From the NCBI RefSeq assembly GCF_018398315.1, contig NZ_JAHBRW010000002.1, positions 1,782,637-1,846,636 on the forward strand: a DNA stretch of 64,000 nucleotides, given 5' to 3'. The DNA is from Chelatococcus sp. YT9. GTDB lineage: Bacteria; Pseudomonadota; Alphaproteobacteria; Rhizobiales; Beijerinckiaceae. Below are positions 8,885-17,923 of the stretch, in pieces (position 1 is the first letter of the stretch; each line of letters begins with the position of its first letter). The translations under genes and the position numbers were made by a program. The notes under the pieces are model-generated. The model did not search any database, had not been told where the DNA came from, and was given only the letters and a program-made list of their open reading frames with translations.

Positions 8885-9287
8885 GAATTCTCCGTGATGA
8901 AAAAGCTGCGCGTGAACCACCGCTGAAATCGAGATGGATGCGTTTGCATAAATTACAGTTCACAAAGCCCACCTTGCATGTGACCAACGGCTTGAAACGC
9001 CGACGCTTGGTAACTCACTGCCACTCATAATAGCTTTATCATGCTGGCAATCTATCTCTAAACCTATTTGGCGACGTTTATAGAGAAGATTTCATCTGCC
9101 ATTTCTTTAGCTCGTTCGCCTAGAGGCCGAAAATTGACGAGAATTCCTCGAGTACCGAGACACTGATCGTTACATGGCTATAGACACGCCCTCGAATTTG
9201 AATAGTTTAGACTTGAAATTATAACTCGTCAAACGACTTGAGCCGCCGTATTGATTGCAGCGGCTTTATCCGCTGGGAGGCCCTTCC
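8885..9287. promoter_or_regulatory. AT-rich divergent intergenic region with candidate promoter
   Basis: The 403-base gap between the FAD dehydrogenase (minus) and the LLM monooxygenase (plus) is clearly more AT-rich than its surroundings and holds no credible gene. A candidate sigma-70 promoter for the plus strand is TTGAAT at 9198-9203 and TATAAC at 9220-9225 with a 16-base spacer, 62 bases before the chosen GTG. I see no strong operator. Confidence 0.4.
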
Positions 9288-10382
9288 GTGTTAAAGAAGC
9301 ACCCGCTCAAGGGTCTCAACCGTTTCAAACTTGGCGTCTTTTCCGCCAATGCCGATGGCGGCTTGGCCATCTCCACGGTGCCGGAGCGTTGGCCTGCGCG
9401 TTGGACGGATAACGTAACCGCGGCTCAGATCGCTGACCGTGCGGGACTAGAATTCTTCCTTCCCATCGCGCGTTGGCGAGGCTATGGCGGCCAAAACCGT
9501 GTTCGGGAATGGTCATTCGAAACGTTCACATGGGCTGCGGGCTTGGCAGCAGCAACGGAACAGATCGCGCTATTCATGACCGTGCATGTACCGGTCGTGC
9601 ATCCGATCTATGCCGCGAAAGCGCTCGCCACTGTCGATCATATCTCCGCCGGCCGCGCCGGTCTCAACATCGTCTGCGGTTGGAGCCCGGCCGAGTTCGG
9701 CATGTTCGGTATCTCGCTCCACGAGGATGGATATACACAGGCGGCCGAGTGGATGCATGTGATCGAGCGATGCTATGGCAATGATCAACCCTTTGACTTC
9801 GACGGCAAGTTCTACACGCTCAAGGACGTGGTCAGCCGGCCCGCTGCCCTGCAGACACCACGGCCCGTTACCATGAACGCGGCCTTCAGCCCCCACGGAC
9901 GAGACTTCGCGGCAGCCCATTGCGATTTCCTTTTCACCACCTTCGGGACCATGGAGGACGCTGGCAGACATGCGGTTGATGTGCGCCAGCGGGCCGCAAC
10001 GGCCGGCCGCGATCTCGGCCTTTATACGGTCTGCCACGTGGTCTGCCGGGAGACCCAGGCGGAGGCGGAGACCTATTACCACCACTATGCGGTAGAGATG
10101 GCCGATCAGTCGGCGCTGGAAAGCCGCATGTCAGGGAACCGTCATTTCGCGAATGATCTCGACAGAGCTGCTTTCGAGCAGGCGCAGAAGCGCTTCGCGG
10201 GTGGGGCGGGCAGCTATCCGCTCGTTGGCACGCCGGAGAAGATCGTGGACGAGCTCTTGGCCCTCTCTGAACAGGGTTATGAGGGTGCCGCGTTGTCCTT
10301 CGTCAATTATACCTATGAGCTGCCCTTCTTTACGGACAGGGTTCTTCCTTTGATGCGGGAAGCCGGCTTGAGGACTGCGTGA
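9288..10382 (+). CDS. LLM-class flavin-dependent monooxygenase (SsuD/RutA-like)
   Basis: I place the start at the GTG at 9288 because GGGAGG lies 7 bases upstream; the upstream TTG at 9255 would overlap that site. The 364-residue protein shows the bacterial luciferase-like TIM barrel: KLGVFSANADGG at the N terminus, then HISAGRAGLNIVCGWSPAEF, the strand that carries the flavin phosphate contacts in SsuD and RutA. Such enzymes use FMNH2 from a separate reductase and oxygen to cleave C-S, C-N or ring bonds. A flavin reductase gene exists at 61.7 kb but not next door. Substrate unknown. Confidence 0.9.
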   Translation: MLKKHPLKGLNRFKLGVFSANADGGLAISTVPERWPARWTDNVTAAQIADRAGLEFFLPIARWRGYGGQNRVREWSFETFTWAAGLAAATEQIALFMTVHVPVVHPIYAAKALATVDHISAGRAGLNIVCGWSPAEFGMFGISLHEDGYTQAAEWMHVIERCYGNDQPFDFDGKFYTLKDVVSRPAALQTPRPVTMNAAFSPHGRDFAAAHCDFLFTTFGTMEDAGRHAVDVRQRAATAGRDLGLYTVCHVVCRETQAEAETYYHHYAVEMADQSALESRMSGNRHFANDLDRAAFEQAQKRFAGGAGSYPLVGTPEKIVDELLALSEQGYEGAALSFVNYTYELPFFTDRVLPLMREAGLRTA

Positions 10383-10630
10383 CCGGAGTGCGCCGCCATG
10401 GACCTGCCCTCGACCGTGTCCGTCATGATCGCCGGCGCGGCGTTCATGGCCAACCTCCTCTTGCCTGAGATCCACGACAACCGTGGCGGCGCGGGCGGAT
10501 GCGGCGCGCCCCGGAACGGCAGTTCATGGGTACTATCATTTTCGGTTTGCTCGGCTATAGGTGTGGTCGCTTGCTGCTGCACCTCGCTTGCACATTACCG
10601 AAGCGCTATCGCACCACCCTGTAGGTCGGA

Positions 10631-11089
10631 ATGCCGCGTCCCATAGCTCTACAAGCTGACGAAGTACCGCGGAACTGTTGGAATACGCGTATTCCCATTC
10701 GCTTCAGCCATTGCGACCCGGCGGGCATTGTCTACACCCCGGTCTATTTCGATCTCTTCAATGGCGTCATCGAGGACTGGTTCGCGGATGCGCTGAAATT
10801 GCCGTACCGGCTCTTCATCCGTGACCGCCGGATCGGGCTCGGCTATGCGCATGCGGCGTGCGACTTCTTCCAGCCGAGCGAGATGGGTGATGCGCTGGAC
10901 GTCGCAGTAGTCGTCGCCGAAGTGGGCCGCTCCTCCTATCGTTTGACCCTGCATGCGATGAAGGATGGCCGCGAAGCGGTACGCGGCCATTTCGTGACGG
11001 TCACCACGGATATGGAGCTACGCAAACCCTGCGCGATTCCGGCAGACCTGCGCGCCGCGCTGGTGGCTTACGAGACCGCGACCAGATGA
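10631..11089 (+). CDS. Acyl-CoA thioesterase, 4-hydroxybenzoyl-CoA thioesterase (hot-dog) family
   Basis: The 152-residue single-domain protein contains RFSHCDPAGIVYTPVYFDLF, the signature of the 4-HBT/YbgC hot-dog thioesterases. Asp29 sits where the catalytic aspartate of Pseudomonas 4-hydroxybenzoyl-CoA thioesterase lies. It would hydrolyse an acyl- or aroyl-CoA in the cytosol. AGG with TCGGA precedes the ATG. It follows the LLM monooxygenase after 248 bases, within which I see no gene, and ends 17 bases before the convergent GH63-like gene. Substrate undetermined. Confidence 0.88.
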   Translation: MPRPIALQADEVPRNCWNTRIPIRFSHCDPAGIVYTPVYFDLFNGVIEDWFADALKLPYRLFIRDRRIGLGYAHAACDFFQPSEMGDALDVAVVVAEVGRSSYRLTLHAMKDGREAVRGHFVTVTTDMELRKPCAIPADLRAALVAYETATR

Positions 11090-11105
11090 GCCGCGGCCTT
11101 CTTTT

Positions 11106-12368
11106 CTAGGGCGACAGCAAGAGCGCGATTGCGGCGGTCCAGGAAAAACTGCCCCCGCCTAAGCCTTCGCCGGTCCTCGGATCGAAGTATTCCGCGAAGC
11201 CCTGGGTGCTGATGAGGTCGCGCGTATCGGCGCGGATCGCATCCGCCTCCTCGGTCAGTTCATAAGCGGCGAGCCCCTCGGCGATCATGTAATTGACGAC
11301 GGCCCAGACAGGCCCGCGCCAGTAACGCTTCGGCTCGAAGCGCGGGTCAAACGGCGATGTGCTCGGCACCCCATGGGCGACCTTGCCACGCCAACGCACG
11401 ATTTCCGCCGCCATGCGCCGGGCCTGGTTGGCGCTCGGCAGGCCAGCGAAGAGAGGGAGAAAACCCGCCGAGGTCGAGACGTCGATGCGTGTGCCGGTGA
11501 TCAAGTCCATCGGCTGGTAGAGGCCCTTCTCCTCGTTCCAGAGCGTGTTCAAAGCCTTGGAGCGCTTTTCGATACGGGCGCTGATCTCGGTCCTCTCGGC
11601 CTCGCTCCCGACGCGCTCGGCGAGATGCGCCAGATCCTGCTCCGCGCGCTGCAGGATCCCGTTGATGGCGAGATCGGCGACCTTGAAGGGTGTTCTCTCC
11701 CAGAGGGCAGAGGCATCCCAGCCAGCCTCGCGGAAGGTGTCGACGAGGTAGATATAGCGCCGATAGTCATCGTCGTGAGGCCGCATCGCCGCGCCCACAT
11801 GGGCCGTATCCCTGCGTCGGATTGCGGTCGTCGGCTCGGGCGGGACGCGGGCGAAGGCCTCGTCCCAAGCCGGGGAATTGTCCATTCCAGATTCCCAAGG
11901 GTGAAGAATAGCGACGAGCCCCGTTCCCTCAGGATCCCGCGCGGTGGCCCACCAGCGGTGTGAAGCCAAAGCGGCACGATACAGCCCCTCAGCGCGCTTT
12001 GAGGCGCCTGCCCCCTTGGCGCGATCGAAGACAAATTTGATGGCGCTCGCCAGCACCGGCGGCTGTGAAATACCTGATGTCGGCGGGCTGTGATGCGTTC
12101 CCCAGACATCCGGGCCGGGGAAATAGTCGTCGCTTGGCGCGTGAAAGACGATATGCGGCACCATCCCGTCCGCCCATTGCCCCTCCACCAGGCGCTCCAG
12201 CTCACGCCAGGCGCGTTCCTCATCGAAGGTCGCCCAACCCATGGCGACGAAGGCCGAGTCCCAGTTCCATTGGAACGGGTAGAGCCGTGAGGTCGGGACG
12301 GTGTAGCCGCCCCGGTCATTGGCGATGAGAACATCGCGCGCGGCTGCGGTATCAACGTGACGGGTCAT
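11106..12368 (-). CDS. GH63-like alpha-glycosidase (glucosylglycerate/mannosylglycerate hydrolase or trehalase-like)
   Basis: The 420-residue protein has the (alpha/alpha)6-barrel signature of GH63 and related GH37 enzymes: YPFQWNWDSAFVAMG near residue 30, HPWESGMDNSPAWDEA near 157 with the candidate general acid, RGPVWAVVNYMIAEGL, and GLGGGSFSWTAAIALLL at the C terminus. No signal peptide is present, so it acts in the cytosol on an imported sugar. Its ATG overlaps the stop of the importer ATPase gene by four bases (ATGA), which places it last in the LacI-ABC operon. Bacterial relatives act on glucosylglycerate, mannosylglycerate or short alpha-glucosides; which one is used here cannot be decided by eye. 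Confidence 0.85.
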   Translation of the reverse strand: MTRHVDTAAARDVLIANDRGGYTVPTSRLYPFQWNWDSAFVAMGWATFDEERAWRELERLVEGQWADGMVPHIVFHAPSDDYFPGPDVWGTHHSPPTSGISQPPVLASAIKFVFDRAKGAGASKRAEGLYRAALASHRWWATARDPEGTGLVAILHPWESGMDNSPAWDEAFARVPPEPTTAIRRRDTAHVGAAMRPHDDDYRRYIYLVDTFREAGWDASALWERTPFKVADLAINGILQRAEQDLAHLAERVGSEAERTEISARIEKRSKALNTLWNEEKGLYQPMDLITGTRIDVSTSAGFLPLFAGLPSANQARRMAAEIVRWRGKVAHGVPSTSPFDPRFEPKRYWRGPVWAVVNYMIAEGLAAYELTEEADAIRADTRDLISTQGFAEYFDPRTGEGLGGGSFSWTAAIALLLSP

Positions 12369-13423
12369 ACTGCTGTCTCTTGTACAAGCGCCTCACCAGA
12401 GGCGGCATCCATCCAAACGATGCGGTTGGGATCCGGCTTGAGGCCGAGCCTCGTGCCCGATGGGAACTGAGCATCCGGCGGGGCGACCACACGGAGCATT
12501 TGTCCACGCGACCTTCCCGTGAGGAGGGTATGCGAACCCAACGGCTCCGCGACCATAACCTCGAAGACAAGCCCCTCCTGGGCCTCGTTCAAGGTGAAGT
12601 CCTCAGCGCGGATGCCGGCCAGCAGATCTCCTTCCGGCCGCGGCGCGTGCAGGGATAAGCCATCGAGGAGGATCGCACCCGAAGTCGCGGTGACCGGGAG
12701 GAAGTTCATCGGCGGGCTTCCGACGAAACCGCCGACGAAGGTGGTGCGCGGCCTGCTGTAGACGGCTGAGGGCTTATCGATCTGGACGATCCGGCCGCCG
12801 TGCATCACTGCGATCCGGTCGGCGAGCCCCATGGCCTCGGTTTGATCATGGGTCACATAGATCGTCGTGGTCCCGGCCTCACGAAGCACGGCCTTGAGCT
12901 CCGCCCGCATCTCAAGACGCAGCAGCGCATCAAGGTTCGACAAGGGCTCGTCCATGAGCAGCACGGGCGGCTCTACCGCGAGGGCGCGTGCCACAGCGAC
13001 CCGCTGTCGCTGGCCGCCGGAGAGCTTGGCGGGGTAGCGATCGAGATAAGGTTCGATGTGCAGAAGCTCCGCCGCTCGTGCCACCTGAGCCTTGACGCGC
13101 GCCTCTCCAGCCTTCTGCATCCGCAGCCCGAAGGCGACATTGTCATAGACGGTCATGTGGGGGAAGACCGCGTAGTTCTGGAACACCATCGCGAGGCCCC
13201 GCAGGCGCGTCGGTATATCGCTGATATCCCGTCCGCCGATGATGACACGGCCGGCGGATCGTGTTTCCAACCCGGCGATGATGCGCAGCAGCGTGGTCTT
13301 GCCGCAACCCGAAGGACCGAGCAGCGCGATGAACTCGCCGTCGGCGATATCGAGCGTGATCTCGTCGAGCGCGCGGGTCGCCCCGAAGGTCTTGGCGATC
13401 TTGTCGATCTTGATATCGGCCAT
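12365..13423 (-). CDS. Sugar ABC importer ATPase, MalK/UgpC type
   Basis: The 352-residue ATPase has Walker A GPSGCGKTT (36-44), Q-loop FQNYAVFPHM, signature LSGGQRQ (134-140), Walker B LLMDEP (155-160) and switch His191. A C-terminal TOBE-type regulatory domain follows (about 235-352). This is the CUT1 family organisation. It energises the two permeases encoded immediately upstream. As the only MalK-like ATPase in the window it could also serve the ATPase-less sugar importer at 46.9-50 kb, as shared MsiK/MalK proteins do in other bacteria (inference). Confidence 0.95.
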   Translation of the reverse strand: MADIKIDKIAKTFGATRALDEITLDIADGEFIALLGPSGCGKTTLLRIIAGLETRSAGRVIIGGRDISDIPTRLRGLAMVFQNYAVFPHMTVYDNVAFGLRMQKAGEARVKAQVARAAELLHIEPYLDRYPAKLSGGQRQRVAVARALAVEPPVLLMDEPLSNLDALLRLEMRAELKAVLREAGTTTIYVTHDQTEAMGLADRIAVMHGGRIVQIDKPSAVYSRPRTTFVGGFVGSPPMNFLPVTATSGAILLDGLSLHAPRPEGDLLAGIRAEDFTLNEAQEGLVFEVMVAEPLGSHTLLTGRSRGQMLRVVAPPDAQFPSGTRLGLKPDPNRIVWMDAASGEALVQETAV

Positions 13424-13447
13424 GGCTGAACCTTGTTCCCTGGCGTC

Positions 13448-14254
13448 TCAGCGGTTGGCGATGCCCCACATCGCGAAGAGGTACTTCCTGACCGCGAAGA
13501 TGAAGACGATGGATGGCACGATGAGAAGGAAACCGCCGGCGAAGCGGAAGTGCAGCGGCGATTCCGCGAGGACGGTGAGGAGATAAGCCGTCAAGGTGCG
13601 GTTGCGCACGGTGAGGACCGAAGCCGCGAAAACCTCGTTCCACGATATGACGAAAGCGAAGATCGCGGTGGCTGCGATACCCGGAAGGGCGAGCGGCAGC
13701 ACGACCTTCGTGAAAGCCTGAAATCGCGTGCAGCCGAACACCCAGGCCGCCTCCTCCAGTTCGCGGGGAATTGCCTGGAAAAGGCTTGCCGAGACAAGAG
13801 CCGCGAAAGGCAAGGCCAGCGCGGTGTGGATCAGCGCGACACCAAAAGCCGTGTCATAGAGCCCGATGCGAATGAAGGCCACGGTCAGCGGCAGCGCGAG
13901 GATCGCAAGAGGAAAGGCGCGCGTCAGCAGGATCAGGAGGCGATAGGCGTTCTGGCCGGGAAAGGTGAAGCGCGCCAGCGCATAACCGGCCGGAGCACCG
14001 AGGGCAATCGACAGCGCCATCGTGATCGCCGCGGCGATAATGCTGTTGACCATCGCCTGGCCGACGCCTTCGACCTGCAGGAAGAGCTGCATCGCGGCGA
14101 GCGATGCGTCCCCTGGCCAGATCGATTTTGGCCAGCGGAACACGCCGATGCGTCCGCCGAAGGCGCCAAGTGCGATAAAATAGATCGGCACGAGCACCCA
14201 GGCACATAATGCAACGATTCCAGCGATATAGACAGTGCGGCGCAACACGTTCAT
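13448..14254 (-). CDS. Sugar ABC importer permease, MalG type
   Basis: The 268-residue inner-membrane permease has six predictable helices and the EAA loop ELEEAAWVFGCTRFQAF, followed by VLPLALPGIAATAIFAFVISWNE, which is typical of MalG-like CUT1 permeases. Its start overlaps the stop of the MalF-type gene by four bases (14251-14254), so the two are probably made in equal amounts. Confidence 0.93.
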   Translation of the reverse strand: MNVLRRTVYIAGIVALCAWVLVPIYFIALGAFGGRIGVFRWPKSIWPGDASLAAMQLFLQVEGVGQAMVNSIIAAAITMALSIALGAPAGYALARFTFPGQNAYRLLILLTRAFPLAILALPLTVAFIRIGLYDTAFGVALIHTALALPFAALVSASLFQAIPRELEEAAWVFGCTRFQAFTKVVLPLALPGIAATAIFAFVISWNEVFAASVLTVRNRTLTAYLLTVLAESPLHFRFAGGFLLIVPSIVFIFAVRKYLFAMWGIANR

Positions 14255-15105
14255 GGCTGCTGCTCCGGCTTAGTCCTGAGCGCCCACAGGAACACGACTG
14301 TCGCTGCGAGCGATATGACTACGATCAGCATGGCATAGGCCGCAGCCACGCCCGTATTCTGGTAATTGCGCTGCCAGTTGTAGGCCTCGCCGACCAGCAC
14401 GGGGAAATTGGTGCCGCCGATAGCATAGACCACCGCGAAGACCTCGAAGGCCAAAACAGTGCGGAGGATAAGCGCTGTTTGCAGGCTGGGCTTGAGCAAC
14501 GGCAAGGTAATGTGCCTGAAGATCGTCCAGGGCCGCGCGCCAAAAACTTCGGCAGCTTCCTTATATTCCTTCGGGATCAGCTGCAGGCCGGCGACGAGGA
14601 TGACAAGGACGATGGCGGTGGCGCGCCAGACCTCCGCAACGACCACGCCGACAAACAGCGCGACGGGCGTTTCATAGGTCAGCCAGGCTGTCGGTCCTTC
14701 GATGAGGCCGAGGCCATAGAGCGCGCTATTGAGATATCCCCGGTCCTGCAGGATGGCGAGCCATACGAGGCCGGCGGCGAGGTCGGAGATCCCGAGGGGA
14801 ATCGTCCAGATCCAGAGAACGAGATCCCGCCCGCGCGGCAGTTTCTGCAGCATCATCGCCATGGCAAGCGCCATGACGATCTGGATCGGTACAACCGTCA
14901 GCACCAGAAGGAAGGTGTTGCGGACCGCCGGGCCGAAATTGATGTCGGATACCATCCGGCTGTAGTTCGCCAGCGATGGTGCACCCTCCTCCATAAAGGA
15001 GAGCGAGATGGTCTGTACCAGCGGCACGAGGAAAAGCGCCGCCAGAAATGCGACGGACGGGGCGAGCAGCAGATAGGGCAAAAGCCGGGATCGCAGCGTC
15101 ATCAT
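14251..15105 (-). CDS. Sugar ABC importer permease, MalF type
   Basis: The 284-residue permease starts MMTLRSRLLPYLLLAPSVAF and has the six helices and EAA loop (EYKEAAEVFGARPWTIFRHI) of MalF/UgpA-like CUT1 proteins. It partners the MalG-type protein encoded downstream. It is separated from the binding-protein gene by 83 bases that contain a strong GC stem-loop. Confidence 0.93.
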   Translation of the reverse strand: MMTLRSRLLPYLLLAPSVAFLAALFLVPLVQTISLSFMEEGAPSLANYSRMVSDINFGPAVRNTFLLVLTVVPIQIVMALAMAMMLQKLPRGRDLVLWIWTIPLGISDLAAGLVWLAILQDRGYLNSALYGLGLIEGPTAWLTYETPVALFVGVVVAEVWRATAIVLVILVAGLQLIPKEYKEAAEVFGARPWTIFRHITLPLLKPSLQTALILRTVLAFEVFAVVYAIGGTNFPVLVGEAYNWQRNYQNTGVAAAYAMLIVVISLAATVVFLWALRTKPEQQP

Positions 15106-15148
15106 CTCTCAGGCTCGATTGCGATTGGCCTCGCGGCCACGTCCGGCA

Positions 15149-15177
15149 GGCGCGGCGGCAGGAAGGCCGGCCGCGCC
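15149..15177 (-). promoter_or_regulatory. GC-rich stem-loop between binding-protein and permease genes
   Basis: GGCGCGGC at 15149-15156 is exactly complementary to GCCGCGCC at 15170-15177, with a 13-base loop. There is no U-run, so it is more likely an mRNA-stabilising or attenuating hairpin than a full terminator. It sits 11 bases past the binding-protein stop codon. Confidence 0.5.
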
Positions 15178-15188
15178 GTGCCTTTGTC

Positions 15189-16517
15189 TTACTTGACCGG
15201 GCAGGCTCCTTGGCTCGGCGCGTCCGGAGACCAACAAGGTGCCTTGGTCGCCTCCATCAAGCCCTTGAGAACCCCGGCCTGCGAGGCCAGCACCGCCTTG
15301 ATATCCTCGCCGCGCAGCACGATGCGCTGGAAGGTATCGGAATAGACCTTGTTGAACTCGCCGCCTTTGTCGCCGAGCCCGACCGGCAGCAGGGCTGGTA
15401 AGGCATCGGGCGCGTTCTGGGTCTTGGCGACGCCTTCCGCGATGAGCTTGATGCCGGGGGAGAGATCGGCAGGCAGCGTCGCCTTGACCACCGGGAAGAA
15501 GCCAACTTCAACCGCTGTCTTCACTTGGGTTTCCGGCTTGGAGATGAAGGCGATCAGTTCGGCGGCACCCGTTGGGTTCGGAGCATTCTTCGGCACGGCA
15601 AGGCCAGCAATGACCGGCATATAGCCACGACCCTTCGGACCGGCCGGCGCGGGAAAAGTCACGAACTCCTCCGGAGCCTGTGTCAACGCGTCCTTGACGC
15701 GCGCGACGTGATCGAACGCGACCCACACCTCCTCGGCGAGCAGCGGCTCCTGCATGAAGTCATAGCTTGTGGAGTTCGGATTGACGAACTGCCAGAGCCC
15801 CTTGAATTTCGCCCACATCGCTTCCGCTTCCGCCGACTGGAAGGGGGTGACCACGCCGCCCGTGAAGGAGGGGTAGAGATAGCCCTGGTAAAAGCGCGGC
15901 ATCAGCCCCTTCGGGCCCGCCGGAAAGCCGATCAGGCGCTTGCCCGTCTTCTCCGTGAGCGCCTTGCCCCATGCCTCAAGCTGGTCATAGGTCAGCGCGT
16001 TGATGTCGGCCCCTGCCGGCAGATACGGCAGGGCCTTCTTGTTGGCTACCATGATGTAGGTGGCCTGCATCCACGGGATATACATCTGGTTAGCCGTACC
16101 GAGCTTCCCAAGCTCCATGAGATTCGCCGGGATGCCGCGGTCGGCAAGTTTCGTCGCGATATCGTCGATCGGGGTGAGGTCACCCGACACGACCAGCGGT
16201 TGCAACTCCCCATGCAGCGCGCCGGCGACACTGATCGTGCGCTTGCCGGCCTGCCCTTCGGCCTTCATGCGGACGTCAAAAGCCGGAGGTTCCTCAACAA
16301 GATACGTCACTTTCCCGGGAAAGTCCTTGAGAATGACGCTGCGCACTTTCTGCGCTTCCTCGATAGGCCGAAGCTGCGTCGACAGGAAAAGGATGTCCTG
16401 CTGTTGAGCGCTGGCTGGAGCTGCATGAGCCAGCAGCGCGCCTGTCACCAGCGCCGCGCCAACCAAACTGGCAGACTTACAAGTGGTCAGCCCGAAGGTG
16501 GTTCTAATGAAAGTCAT
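15189..16517 (-). CDS. ABC transporter substrate-binding protein, family 1 (sugar type)
   Basis: The ATG at 16517 has GAGGAGG 5 bases upstream. The 442-residue protein has a Sec signal peptide ending ASA (about residue 37, APASAQQQ) and the two-lobed fold features of family-1 sugar-binding proteins, such as the GYMPVIAGLAVPKNAPN linker and the C-terminal ISKPETQVK segment. It belongs with the MalFGK-type components downstream and the GH63-like hydrolase. The sugar is not identifiable; a glycoside cleavable by the GH63-like enzyme is the natural guess. Confidence 0.88.
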   Translation of the reverse strand: MTFIRTTFGLTTCKSASLVGAALVTGALLAHAAPASAQQQDILFLSTQLRPIEEAQKVRSVILKDFPGKVTYLVEEPPAFDVRMKAEGQAGKRTISVAGALHGELQPLVVSGDLTPIDDIATKLADRGIPANLMELGKLGTANQMYIPWMQATYIMVANKKALPYLPAGADINALTYDQLEAWGKALTEKTGKRLIGFPAGPKGLMPRFYQGYLYPSFTGGVVTPFQSAEAEAMWAKFKGLWQFVNPNSTSYDFMQEPLLAEEVWVAFDHVARVKDALTQAPEEFVTFPAPAGPKGRGYMPVIAGLAVPKNAPNPTGAAELIAFISKPETQVKTAVEVGFFPVVKATLPADLSPGIKLIAEGVAKTQNAPDALPALLPVGLGDKGGEFNKVYSDTFQRIVLRGEDIKAVLASQAGVLKGLMEATKAPCWSPDAPSQGACPVK

Positions 16518-16580
16518 GGGTTCCTCCTCTTGGTCTTCATCACGGCTGCCGGCTGAGGCATTGCTGCACCGATAGTCCCA

Positions 16581-17591
16581 TCAGTCGCCTCCCTCGCCCG
16601 AGGAACTACGCGGCATCTGAACGAGACGGTGGATCTCAGTGAGATCGCGGACATCGGTTCCGCCAAGCCTGGCCAGAACCATGTGGGCAAGCCGCGCACC
16701 AATCAGCCGTGTCGGCAGTTCCATGGTGGTCAGGGATGGCTGGCAGTAAGAGGCGGCCGGAATATTGTCATGGCCGGTGATTGCGATATCGGAACCGACC
16801 GCCAACCCACGATCCGCTGCAGCACGAATGGCGCCAATCGCCATCCGGTCTGTCGAGCAGACGAGCGCCGTAGGGCGATCATCCCTTTCGAAAAATCGAT
16901 GCGCCAGCGCGAAGCCGCCCTCCTCGGTTGGCTCCGCCTCTTCCGACATATCCGCGGATAGACCGGCCGCCTGGATGGCGCCACGCCAACCGGCGAGGCG
17001 CAGGCCCGCAAAGGTGAGATGCGCCGGCGCGGACAGAAAGGCTATGCGGCGGTGGCCGCGCGTGATGAGGCGCTTGGTCAGGCTGTTGAAGCCCTCCTCG
17101 CCATCACCGTCGATGAAGGCATAAGCTTCCGTGGTGTCCGTGCGCCCGTGGCACACGAACGGTACGCCCCTCTCGGTGAGATATGCGACGCGCTCATCCT
17201 GATGGCGTGTGCGCACGAGGATGAAGGCGTCCGCCCGCCGGCCCTCGACCAGGCGCCGGTAGACCGCCATTTCGTCCTTTCCGGGCCGGGCTGCGAGCAG
17301 CATCAGGTCGTGTTCATGGCGCGCGAGTTCTTCACCGACCGTCACGAGAAGCTCACTAAAGACGGGCTCGTGGAAATGCCCAGGGTCGGTAGGCAGGACG
17401 AAAGCAACCGTCTCGCCGACACCGCGCCGCAGCCGACGCGCGGCAGGATTGGGCCGATAACCCATCTCCTTGGCGGCACGCTCGACACGCTCGCGCGTCG
17501 CAGCCGCGACGTCGGAATAGCCATCGAGCGCCCGTGAGACGGTCGTTATCGACAGGCCGAGATGCGATGCGAGCTTGCGCAGCGAGGTCAT
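16581..17591 (-). CDS. LacI-family transcriptional repressor
   Basis: Start chosen at 17591 (MTSLRKLASHLG) with GGAGGG 5 bases upstream; 336 residues. The N terminus is a LacI helix-turn-helix (LGLSITTVSRALDGY) plus hinge helix (PNPAARRLRRG, about 48-58), followed by a periplasmic-binding-protein-like ligand domain. It is first in the operon that encodes the sugar importer and GH63-like enzyme, 63 bases before the binding-protein gene. The perfect 16-base palindrome at 17632-17647 lies 41 bases before its start, so it very likely represses itself and the operon until its sugar inducer binds. Confidence 0.93.
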   Translation of the reverse strand: MTSLRKLASHLGLSITTVSRALDGYSDVAAATRERVERAAKEMGYRPNPAARRLRRGVGETVAFVLPTDPGHFHEPVFSELLVTVGEELARHEHDLMLLAARPGKDEMAVYRRLVEGRRADAFILVRTRHQDERVAYLTERGVPFVCHGRTDTTEAYAFIDGDGEEGFNSLTKRLITRGHRRIAFLSAPAHLTFAGLRLAGWRGAIQAAGLSADMSEEAEPTEEGGFALAHRFFERDDRPTALVCSTDRMAIGAIRAAADRGLAVGSDIAITGHDNIPAASYCQPSLTTMELPTRLIGARLAHMVLARLGGTDVRDLTEIHRLVQMPRSSSGEGGD

Positions 17592-17631
17592 GCGTTCCCT
17601 CCACCCATCGTCCCCATGATGCGTGACGGAA

Positions 17632-17647
17632 TCCAAAACGTTTTGGA
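17632..17647. promoter_or_regulatory. LacI-family operator, perfect palindrome
   Basis: TCCAAAACGTTTTGGA is a perfect 16-base inverted repeat centred on CG, the centre typical of LacI/PurR/GalR-type operators. It lies upstream of the LacI-family gene that heads the sugar operon and is the obvious autoregulatory site. Confidence 0.75.
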
Positions 17648-17839
17648 AACAAGCCGCCAAAGGCTCACCTTGTCAAGACGCGCTGCAGCAAGCCGTGCAC
17701 AGGAAGGTTTCGCACACGCGAAAAGGACACCACGCGAGGTATAGGCTTCCCTAGCGAATGTGAAACGTAAAGCTCCGCGAAATCGGCGATGCTTCGATCC
17801 GAAGCTAGGTCGCGCCCGATGCGGGGGTAATCGACAGCC

Positions 17840-17866
17840 AAAAAAAAACGGGCCCTTCAGGGCCCG
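17840..17866 (-). terminator. Rho-independent terminator after the MFS gene
   Basis: In the minus-strand transcript, CGGGCCC (17866-17860) pairs with GGGCCCG (17855-17849) around a TGAA tetraloop, followed by nine U residues (17848-17840). It lies 58 bases beyond the MFS stop codon and separates that gene from the LacI operon. Confidence 0.9.
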
Positions 17867-17923
17867 CATGTCGTTCTTTCGAGAGGAGTAGGTATCGGCT
17901 GATAGAAGCTCTCAGCCAGCGCC

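Noticed and set aside
10398-10646. Possible 82-residue small protein between the LLM and thioesterase genes
   Set aside because: No ribosome site, no recognisable motif and a composition like translated intergenic DNA; it overlaps the thioesterase start in another frame.
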